Shown: positions 1 to 5,919 of the stretch, piece by piece
How positions within the stretch are numbered: the first letter of the stretch is position 1
Layout: every line of letters begins with the position of its first letter
Origin: CAYHKY01 sp964357355
GTDB lineage: Bacteria > Patescibacteriota > Microgenomatia > UBA10105
DNA: 24,494 nucleotides
Assembly (NCBI GenBank): GCA_964357355.1
Contig: CAYHKY010000016.1
Location: forward strand, 1-24,494
Direction: 5' to 3'
Program-made: the position numbers and the translations under genes
Notes under the pieces: model-generated
Database searches by the model: none
What the model saw: the letters and a program-made list of their open reading frames with translations, nothing else
What the model was told of the DNA's origin: nothing

Positions 1-329
1 TAAAGAAAACCTGGAAAATTTATGATAATGGCAACAATTTGATACAATTGTAAATATAAATATCGTAAAGGTGGTGGATAAACGAGTTCTCAACATGAGG
101 GGTTTTGGTGATACATATGGATATCATCTGGTAGCTACGGGAAGAGCTGATGTTTTTTTTTGAATTTGGTCCAAAAGCCTGGGATGTTTCAGCTTATCAA
201 ATAATTATAAAACAGGCAGGTGGTATGTATTCAGATTTTGAAGGAAACGAGTTTGCTTTAGGAGGAACTTCTCTGGCAACCAATGGTTTACTTCATGAAG
301 AAATGCTCAAAATCATTAAAGTAGCATAA
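1..329 (+). pseudogene. Inositol monophosphatase / histidinol phosphatase family remnant, frameshifted, 5' end outside window
   Basis: The 3' part of an inositol-monophosphatase-superfamily gene can be read in pieces. One frame gives RGFGDTYGYHLVATGRADV. After a run of nine T (155-163) the reading continues one base out of frame as EFGPKAWDVSAYQIIIKQAGG and on to LATNGLLHEEMLKIIKVA, ending with TAA at 329. The WDVSA and AGG patterns are the C-terminal metal- and substrate-site blocks of HisN/IMPase proteins. With eight T the two pieces would join, so the lesion is a one-base expansion of a homopolymer. A second break lies near position 50, where the upstream frame (KKTWKIYDNGNN) meets a stop. 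Either the gene is decayed or the assembly has homopolymer errors; two independent breaks favour decay. The exact substrate is unknown. Confidence 0.6.
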
Positions 330-409
330 AAATTCCAAAGCACGCACCTTAAATTTGTCAGATATAGTTTTACAGGTTTTTGTCAACCAAAAAATCGTTC
401 CAATTCAGG

Positions 410-1237
410 TCATTTTTTATTAACTGACTTTATCAGCGCTTTAACCTGAGGTAACAAACCATAAGCGTATCCAACGGGCAATTCATCAAAGTAATTTTTT
501 AACGTTGGCTTAGCACTTGGAACATAAGGATCTTTGGTCACTACACGATCATTTCTAAATATGTCATTTAAAAAAAACATAAAATCAGGGTTAAGATAAC
601 TTGGTGACTTTGGGTTGCCATAATCGGCTACCATTACTTGTAGTCCAGTTTTTTTCCATTTCCTCTTAAATGCAGGTGTGAGATGGTTTTCGCGACCATC
701 AAGCATTCCACCTCCAGCAACGTCGCTAGTACCAATCATAACCATATCTATTCCAGTAGATAATATTCTACCTGTACACATCGCAGAACAAAGTTCTCGA
801 GTAGTTACGATTATTTTTTTATCAACTTTGTCGGGAGCTTTTCGCTTCAAAATGAGTCGTAAATGATCCCTGTCCTCCCAGGCAGTTATGACAGATTGTT
901 CTGCATGGTACCTCTTTGAATTCATAGATTAAGCTCTGTTGTGATCCGCAAATATATATTCTATGCCTGCTTCTCTGATAACCATAAGTGCGCCAATCGG
1001 ATTATTACCAGTTATAACTGCTTTTAACCCTTCCCAACAGGCTAAAGATAAATACTGCTGAAAAGTATAGTCATTTGCATCAGTAAACATTTTTTCAACC
1101 ATCTGCGGTCCGTATACGAATAAAAGATATTTATTTTCTCCCGCAAGAGCTGCTGCAGCTACAGGATCAAGCCCAAGAACACCACAAAGGTCATCCGTTG
1201 CAGCATCTAGCCATGATTGTTCATTATTTAAACTCAT
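410..1237 (-). pseudogene. Cytidine/tRNA-deaminase-like gene split by an in-frame TAA
   Basis: Two adjacent open stretches (1237-929 and 925-410) lie in one frame, separated only by TAA (931-929) and one further codon. Joined, they give a deaminase-fold protein of about 274 residues: NNPIGALMV is the N-terminal core strand, HNR comes just before the break, then HAEQ carries the zinc ligand and catalytic Glu, and ELCSAMCTGRI is the second zinc motif. The gap between HNR and HAE is nine residues, as in TadA-type enzymes, so nothing is missing at the break. The usual PC of the second motif is LC here (codon CTT, one C-to-T step from a Pro codon), and TAA is one C-to-T step from CAA. This looks like decay. 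An ATG six bases after the stop could allow reinitiation and a two-piece enzyme. The substrate cannot be assigned; no clear Shine-Dalgarno site is visible for either half. Confidence 0.6.
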
Positions 1238-1422
1238 TATTTTTGATTAATTGGAAATCTTTAGATTTATTTAATTTTACAGCTTTTGTTGACAATCAAA
1301 ATAAAAATATCTCTTAACCGCAAACTGGAGAATTCAAGAAATGATTGCAATTCTGTTTCCATCGTTACAGCGATGAGGATTTATAGGAGTAAGAAATTTC
1401 TTATTAGCCATGTTTTAATTTG

Positions 1423-1494
1423 CTGCGGGGCTAGGATTCGAACCTAGAATACCTTGCTCCAAAGGCAAGTGTCCTACCATTGAACGACCCCGCA
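1423..1494 (-). tRNA. tRNA-Gln (anticodon TTG)
   Basis: The minus strand folds as a cloverleaf: acceptor TGCGGGG/CCCCGCA (1494-1488 with 1430-1424), D-arm region TTCAATGGTAGGA, anticodon stem CTTGC/GCAAG with loop CTTTGGA giving anticodon TTG, and a T-arm with GGTTCGAATCC. Discriminator base is G, as expected for Gln. The following bases are CAA, so CCA is not encoded and must be added after transcription. Confidence 0.95.
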
Positions 1495-1537
1495 ATGTTT
1501 ATATTTTACTTTAATTTTCACTTGGGATCCAGCTTCT

Positions 1538-2407
1538 TTAATTTTGTTGAAGAAATTGTAGAAGCGCATGTCCGGTGAGGCTACCCGGACGAATACGTTT
1601 TAGTTTATATCGATTCGGATAAGATTGTCCTATTCCTAAATCTGTCGTAGATGCAGTTTTAAAACCGGCTTCCCTCACAATTTTGATTAAATCATTTGAA
1701 TAGCTTCCGTAAGGATAGGAGTAATGCTCAATTTTTTTATTGAGTATCTTCTCAAGAGCCAACTTACTACCTGCTATTTCTTCACGTGCAGCGTCCAATG
1801 AGAGAGCATTTAGGTTGGGATGATTGATGCTATGAGAGGCAATTTCAACCAGATTATTTTGATTTATGTCTAAAAATTGCTGCATTGTCAGGTAATTATG
1901 TGTACTATCAAGAAAACCATTTGTCATATAGAGAACAACCGGTATGTGAAAATGACTGATAATTGGCAGGACGTCGGAATAAAAATCCCTGTACCCATCA
2001 TCAAAAGATAGTATTATCGGATTCTCTGGAAGCGAAACACCTTTTTCAAAGTAGTCAGTTAATTGTGAAAGTTTAATTGGATGGTATCCATGAGCTAATA
2101 ATATCAAGAGTTGTGACTCAAAGGTAGAAGGCGTGATGCTTAGTGATTGCCTAATAGTATCTCTGGTGTCTGTTACCACCTCGATATAATGGTAAACTAG
2201 AATAGGCAATTTTAGAGTTTTTGACTGGTGTTCATAAATAGCAAGTGTCTGGCCTAAATGATCCAGAGAAATGCTTAGCATTTTTGTTGCAGAATTAAAC
2301 CGATTGAAGTGGTTAAATATTAAAAATGCACTTCCAAGAACAAGTAATGTAATAGTTGCTAAAAATATAAACTGGGTGTTTGCCTGATATTGAAAACGCG
2401 TTCTCAT
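1538..2407 (-). CDS. Membrane-anchored polysaccharide deacetylase (NodB domain, carbohydrate esterase 4)
   Basis: The protein has about 289 residues. An N-terminal hydrophobic segment (about residues 12-34, FIFLATITLLVLGSAFLIF) should anchor it in the membrane with the enzyme outside. The NodB fold follows: LPILVYHYIE early, then SFDDGY (general base and first metal Asp), SHSINHPNL (metal-binding His pair, HSxxH) and YPYGSYS (substrate groove). These are the family 4 carbohydrate esterase motifs, so a zinc-dependent N-deacetylase acting on cell-wall or surface polysaccharide is likely. ATG at 2407 is chosen over the GTG one codon upstream. An extended -10 box (TGCTATAAT, minus strand, TATAAT at 2421-2416) ends eight bases before the ATG, suggesting a leaderless or nearly leaderless message. 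The precise glycan is not known. Confidence 0.88.
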   Translation of the reverse strand: MRTRFQYQANTQFIFLATITLLVLGSAFLIFNHFNRFNSATKMLSISLDHLGQTLAIYEHQSKTLKLPILVYHYIEVVTDTRDTIRQSLSITPSTFESQLLILLAHGYHPIKLSQLTDYFEKGVSLPENPIILSFDDGYRDFYSDVLPIISHFHIPVVLYMTNGFLDSTHNYLTMQQFLDINQNNLVEIASHSINHPNLNALSLDAAREEIAGSKLALEKILNKKIEHYSYPYGSYSNDLIKIVREAGFKTASTTDLGIGQSYPNRYKLKRIRPGSLTGHALLQFLQQN

Positions 2408-2415
2408 CACGCGTA

Positions 2416-2421
2416 ATTATA
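2416..2421 (-). promoter_or_regulatory. Extended -10 element for the deacetylase gene
   Basis: TATAAT on the minus strand, preceded by TGC (extended -10 pattern TGN), eight bases before the ATG at 2407. No convincing -35 hexamer is seen at 16-18 bases. Confidence 0.45.
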
Positions 2422-2447
2422 GCAAGTTTAACCTTCAACGCGTACTT

Positions 2448-2467
2448 GAGCGGTGGAAGGGACTTGA
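2448..2467 (-). repeat. Duplicated 3' end of tRNA-Gly (20 bp direct repeat)
   Basis: These 20 bases are identical to 2643-2662, the 3' end (acceptor 3' strand and part of the T-arm) of the intact tRNA-Gly. The rest of the tRNA is absent here. The two copies lie 195 bp apart in the same orientation and enclose tandem hairpins. Such duplicated tRNA 3' ends are typical footprints of integration at tRNA genes, but no integrase is present. Confidence 0.7.
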
Positions 2468-2590
2468 CACTCGGCAGTTTTCGATCCATCAGTGGACGGA
2501 GAGAAAATACTGCCGGTGATACCCGGTAGTGGCAACACTCGGCAGTTCCCGATTTAATCGGGAATACTGCCGGTGATCCTGCTTTGCAGG
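2467..2590. repeat. Tandem palindromic (REP-like) hairpin cluster
   Basis: Two copies of a unit that starts ACACTCGGCAGTT and ends AATACTGCCGGTGAT occur at 2467-2520 and 2535-2577. In each, CGGCAGT pairs with ACTGCCG (2472-2478 with 2509-2515; 2540-2546 with 2566-2572). The inner arms differ between copies but stay self-complementary: TCCA-TCAG-TGGA in the first, TCCCGAT-TTA-ATCGGGA in the second. A smaller CCTGC-TTT-GCAGG hairpin follows at 2578-2590. Pairing is kept while sequence changes, which points to a selected or mobile palindrome. No T-run follows, so these are not ordinary terminators. Confidence 0.75.
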
Positions 2591-2643
2591 GAACCTTCGA
2601 CAAGCCACATAATTGGCCTGCAAGCTTTTAACAACGAACTATG

Positions 2644-2715
<72 letters not shown>

Positions 2716-2765
2716 ATCATGGGACAAAACCTAAGGTTTTTTCCCAACGATTTTCCGCCAGATGT

Positions 2766-2801
2766 GTCGAAGCGGATCTTCTTCAACCTTTCCGCTTCGA
2801 C
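2766..2801. repeat. Perfect 11-bp inverted repeat in the tRNA-Phe/tRNA-Gly spacer
   Basis: GTCGAAGCGGA (2766-2776) and TCCGCTTCGAC (2791-2801) are exact reverse complements around a 14-base loop. It lies in the 126-bp spacer between two tRNA genes. It has no adjacent T-run, so a role in precursor processing or a repeat-element origin is more likely than termination. Confidence 0.6.
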
Positions 2802-2841
2802 GATTATATCGTATATGCGTAAGGTCTACTTTAATCCGTTG

Positions 2842-2914
2842 TGCCGAGGGCGTGAGTCGAACACGCATAACCTGTTTTTCAGACAGGCGCCGTGACCACC
2901 TTGGCTACCTCGGC
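2842..2914 (-). tRNA. tRNA-Phe (anticodon GAA)
   Basis: Minus-strand cloverleaf: acceptor GCCGAGG/CCTCGGC, anticodon stem CCTGT/ACAGG with loop CTGAAAA (anticodon GAA), T-arm GCGTG-TTCGACT-CACGC. Discriminator A. The next bases are CA, so CCA is not fully encoded. It is the cognate tRNA of the PheRS encoded downstream in this window. Confidence 0.94.
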
Positions 2915-2917
2915 AAC

Positions 2918-2994
2918 TGGTGGGCTCGTAGGGATTTGAACCCCAGACCTTCACAATGTCAATGTGACGCTCTAACCAACTGAGCTACGAGCCC
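2918..2994 (-). tRNA. tRNA-Val (anticodon GAC)
   Basis: Minus-strand cloverleaf: acceptor GGGCTCG/CGAGCCC, D-arm GTAGCTCAGTTGGTTAGAGC, anticodon stem TCACA/TGTGA with loop TTGACAT (anticodon GAC), T-arm around GGTTCAAATCC. Discriminator A followed by an encoded CCA (2920-2918), unlike the other three tRNAs here. Only three bases separate it from the tRNA-Phe 5' end. Confidence 0.95.
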
Positions 2995-3102
2995 TTTACA
3001 GAAGTAATTTTAACAGAAAGTCATATTCTGTGAAAGATCAACAATTTTGGAAATTATTTTAATTAAACCAAAGCAGTTTGAGACCATTTTGGCAATACGT
3101 GA

Positions 3103-3132
3103 TTGACATCCTTTTTTAGCGAGGCGTACAAT
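3103..3132 (+). promoter_or_regulatory. Sigma-70-type promoter of the MgtE-like/Nramp pair
   Basis: TTGACA (3103-3108), 18-base spacer, TACAAT (3127-3132). A Shine-Dalgarno-like AAGGGG (3161-3166) lies nine bases before the ATG at 3176, one of the clearer ribosome-binding sites in the window. Confidence 0.7.
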
Positions 3133-3175
3133 TTGTATTACATATTACATCTTCACGAAAAAGGGGATTAAATTT

Positions 3176-4432
3176 ATGGACTTCTATCTTTCTGATCTAT
3201 TGGGAAATTCGATTTTTAACCAAAGCCGTGAAAAAATAGGCGTGCTCACTGACGTAGTTATTACGGAAATAAACCGTCCTTATCCCCAAATACACGGATT
3301 TGTTGTCAAGCGAGGTTTAAATAAACAGGCAGTGTTTATCCCGCAGTACGAAGTTGATGACATCATGGATGATCGGCTGCGCTTGTTAAGTGATGTTGTC
3401 GATTTAACTCCCTTTGTACAACGGGCGGACGAAGTACTTCTTACCAAAGATGTCTACGATAAACAAATTGTCGATATAGATGACAGACGGCTTACCCGTG
3501 TCAATGACCTATTACTCACCTACAAAGAAAAACAGTTATTTCTCAAAGGAGTCGATGTCAGTTCGGTCGGGGTTCTGAAACGATTAAATATACCTATTCT
3601 ACCTTTTCTAAAACCGAATATTGTTGCGTGGGAAGATGTTCAGTTTTTAGGCGGCCCTTCACCAATGAAATTTAAAATCCAATACAAAAATTTGGAAAGT
3701 TTGCATCCTGTAGATATCGCCCGCATTATATTTGAAGGACCGGGATATAAGCAGGGTAGCAAAGTACTGTCCCAACTCAAAGATCCGATTGCTGCCGATA
3801 TTATTGAAGAGCTATCACCAAAGCTGCAGAAAAACTTGATTGAGTCGATGAAGATTGAGGATGTTGCAGGACTAATCGCACACATGAGCCCAGATAAGGC
3901 TGCTGATGTATTAGTGGCAATGGGACCAGAGTATAAGCAGAAAATACTGCCTATTTTACCTCCTAATGAGCGGAAAGAAATTGAAATTTTACTTACATAT
4001 CCGGAGCATACTACCGGCGCATTTATGACTACTGATTATTTAGCTGTACCAGCCGGCATTACTATCGAAAAACTCTTTAGATATCTTAAAGAACATAAAG
4101 ATGCGCCTGATTTTATGTACTATATCTTCGTATTGGAAAATGAATATAGCAATCGCCTTATTGGAGTAATTTCAAATCACGATCTTTTTAAGGCAGATGC
4201 ACGTGACCGAATTGACACGATAATGACTAAGAAAATTATAACTACTTCCGCACACGAGTCTATAAAAAATACGCTTAAAAAAATGTACCGTTACAATCTC
4301 TCGGCTCTTCCTGTTGTGAGTTCTCCGGGGTATAAATTGCTGGGAATTGTTACTTTCAGAGACGCGATAAATGCTTATTTACCCAAGCGCTGGAAAACAC
4401 AGATAAATCGTCTATTTACAAACGGAGGCTAA
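3176..4432 (+). CDS. Soluble MgtE-like magnesium sensor: PRC barrels, MgtE N domain, CBS pair
   Basis: 418 residues with no membrane segment. The N-terminus (about 1-80) reads as a PRC-barrel domain and about 88-165 as a second, more diverged one. An MgtE intracellular N domain follows (about 180-280: HPVDIARII, repeated helical LSP/MSP turns), then a CBS-domain pair (about 285-410) introduced by LLTYPEHTTGAFMTTDYLAVP, which matches the MgtE linker into its first CBS domain. In MgtE these parts bind Mg2+ and gate the channel, but the MgtE channel domain is absent. The next gene, with no gap (TAA then ATG), encodes an Nramp-family transporter, and its Shine-Dalgarno GGAGG lies inside this gene. 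The simplest reading is a separate cytosolic magnesium sensor or gate for that transporter. That partnership is inferred from domains and coupling only. Confidence 0.85.
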   Translation: MDFYLSDLLGNSIFNQSREKIGVLTDVVITEINRPYPQIHGFVVKRGLNKQAVFIPQYEVDDIMDDRLRLLSDVVDLTPFVQRADEVLLTKDVYDKQIVDIDDRRLTRVNDLLLTYKEKQLFLKGVDVSSVGVLKRLNIPILPFLKPNIVAWEDVQFLGGPSPMKFKIQYKNLESLHPVDIARIIFEGPGYKQGSKVLSQLKDPIAADIIEELSPKLQKNLIESMKIEDVAGLIAHMSPDKAADVLVAMGPEYKQKILPILPPNERKEIEILLTYPEHTTGAFMTTDYLAVPAGITIEKLFRYLKEHKDAPDFMYYIFVLENEYSNRLIGVISNHDLFKADARDRIDTIMTKKIITTSAHESIKNTLKKMYRYNLSALPVVSSPGYKLLGIVTFRDAINAYLPKRWKTQINRLFTNGG

Positions 4433-5740
4433 ATGCTTACGCAATTACGTAAACTGGTACAAATTCCAACGAAAATTTTTAATCTGATCAAGCGATTCAG
4501 ATTGCACTATTTGGCATTTCTAGGACCAGGATTGATAGCAACTGCTGCGGGAAATGATGCAGGAGGTATCGCAACATATTCTGTAGCAGGAGCACTTTTT
4601 GGTTATTCCATACTTTGGATCATGGTTCCGCTTACGGTAAGTTTTATCCTGGTTCAGGAAATGAGCGCAAGGCTAGGCGCTGTTACAGGTAAAGGATTTT
4701 CAGATCTAGTTCGCGAAAATTTTAGCCTGAGAACTACAGTTGCCATGATGACTCTGCTTCTATTAGGAAATGCCGGTATTGTCGTATCTGAATTTGCCGG
4801 AATAGCAGCGAGTCTTGAGCTTTTTGGAATTACGAAATATATAAGTGTCCCCATTGCCGCAATCTTCATCTGGTGGCTCATCGTTAAAGGAAATTATCAT
4901 AAAATTGAGCGAGTTTTCCTGCTGATGAGCGGTATATTATTAAGTTATATTGTGGCGGCATTTCTGTCTAAACCTGATCCAACGCAAATACTTACAGGAC
5001 TTCTGATACCGACAGTTCATCAAGATATATCTTTCCTAATGTATGGCATAGCACTTGTTGGTACAACTATCGCTCCCTTTATGCAAATATATGCACAAGC
5101 CTCTGTGGTTGAAAAAGGTATCACAGTAAATGATCTGAAGTTGGAACGCTTGGATACGATAGTAGGAACTGTTTTTGCCAATATTGTGGCCGTATTTATC
5201 ATTATTGCAACTGCAGCTACTCTTCATCCTCTAGGCATTCGCATAGAAACCGCAGCCGATGCTGCTCGGGCACTTACTCCGTTTGCGGGTGATTATGCGC
5301 GTATTTTGTTTGGCGTGGGTCTTCTGGGGGCATCACTTCTGGCTGCCGGGGTGGTTCCGCTTACTACAGCCTTTGCGATTTCAAACGCTTTTGGCTGGGA
5401 ATCTGGAGTCAATCGGAGCTTAGACGAGGCGCCTATTTTTTATGCAATATTTACAATATTGATAGTGATGGCGGCTACCATAATCTTGACTCCTGCCGTG
5501 TCACTCATTCAGATACTGGTGGGATTTCAGGTGGTAAACGGGATACTCCTACCCATTGAGTTAGTGTTTATGATGAAGCTTGCCAATAATTCGGTCCTGA
5601 TGGGAAAATATCGTAATGGCAAAGTCTTTAATCTGATCATCTGGGCTACTATCATAATCGTAGGTAGCGCCAGTTTGTTGCTAGTAGGCTCTGTAGTTTT
5701 TGGCTACTTGGAAAGAATATGGCGCCTGCTATCTGCTTGA
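4433..5740 (+). CDS. Nramp-family divalent metal transporter (possible Mg2+ type)
   Basis: 435 residues with about 11 hydrophobic segments, the usual Nramp size. The first membrane helix carries GPGLIATAAGNDAGGIATYS, where the canonical DPGN becomes D42-A-G-G. The sixth carries GTTIAPFMQIYAQAS (about 210-224), where the canonical MPHN is APFM, so the metal-selecting Met is Ala (214). In classical Nramps that Met favours Mn2+/Fe2+ over Mg2+ and Ca2+. Its loss, together with the coupled MgtE-like sensor gene, suggests a magnesium or broad-range carrier rather than a strict manganese transporter. Translation is probably coupled to the upstream gene (GGAGG at 4424-4428, ATG directly after its TAA). 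The end of the gene overlaps the thrS promoter. Confidence 0.85.
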   Translation: MLTQLRKLVQIPTKIFNLIKRFRLHYLAFLGPGLIATAAGNDAGGIATYSVAGALFGYSILWIMVPLTVSFILVQEMSARLGAVTGKGFSDLVRENFSLRTTVAMMTLLLLGNAGIVVSEFAGIAASLELFGITKYISVPIAAIFIWWLIVKGNYHKIERVFLLMSGILLSYIVAAFLSKPDPTQILTGLLIPTVHQDISFLMYGIALVGTTIAPFMQIYAQASVVEKGITVNDLKLERLDTIVGTVFANIVAVFIIIATAATLHPLGIRIETAADAARALTPFAGDYARILFGVGLLGASLLAAGVVPLTTAFAISNAFGWESGVNRSLDEAPIFYAIFTILIVMAATIILTPAVSLIQILVGFQVVNGILLPIELVFMMKLANNSVLMGKYRNGKVFNLIIWATIIIVGSASLLLVGSVVFGYLERIWRLLSA

Positions 5741-5766
5741 CAGGCTAATGTGGATAGCTGTATAGT
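5737..5766 (+). promoter_or_regulatory. Promoter of the thrS operon
   Basis: TTGACA (5737-5742, overlapping the Nramp stop codon), 18-base spacer, TATAGT (5761-5766). Start of transcription near 5773 would give a leader of about 147 bases before thrS. Confidence 0.7.
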
Positions 5767-5784
5767 AGTAAATATCAGATTTAT

Positions 5785-5917
5785 TTTCTCGTCTGCATGA
5801 GGACTAACCAACTTCAAAGAGAAACGTATCCGGACGAACCGGAAAATTAAGTACCGTTTTATCCTTACATTGGAACCTCCTGATCTTATCGGGATGTAAG
5901 AGTAAGCGGTTTTTTTT
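5785..5917 (+). promoter_or_regulatory. T-box-like structured leader of thrS ending in a U8 terminator
   Basis: The 3' hairpin has the geometry of a T-box antiterminator: helix A1 CTTACA(T) (5864-5870) with TGTAAG (5895-5900), a bulge TGGAACC (5871-5877) matching the UGGNACC core that pairs with the tRNA 3' end, and helix A2 TCCTGAT (5878-5884) with ATCGGGA (5888-5894). An outer stem ACCGTTT (5853-5859)/AAGCGGT (5904-5910) leads straight into eight T (5910-5917), two bases before the thrS ATG. Upstream, TTTCTC (5785-5790) pairs with GAGAAA (5819-5824), and the 3' side of the enclosed internal loop holds the Thr codons ACT and ACC (5803-5809), where a specifier loop would lie. The terminator encloses the T-box bulge instead of competing with it, which is not canonical. 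A competing explanation is a leader ORF at 5797-5850 with two Thr codons. Confidence 0.45.
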
Positions 5918-5919
5918 GT

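Noticed and set aside
1331..1356. GAATTCAA...TTGCAATTC hairpin as a terminator for a gene on either side
   Set aside because: Weak AT-rich stem with a bulge and no T-run on either strand.
1390..1403. Perfect 14-bp palindrome TAAGAAATTTCTTA
   Set aside because: Short, AT-only core, no second copy or associated promoter; expected by chance in low-GC DNA.
2467..2590. Repeats considered as a CRISPR array
   Set aside because: Only two diverged palindromic units with no regular spacers and no cas genes nearby.
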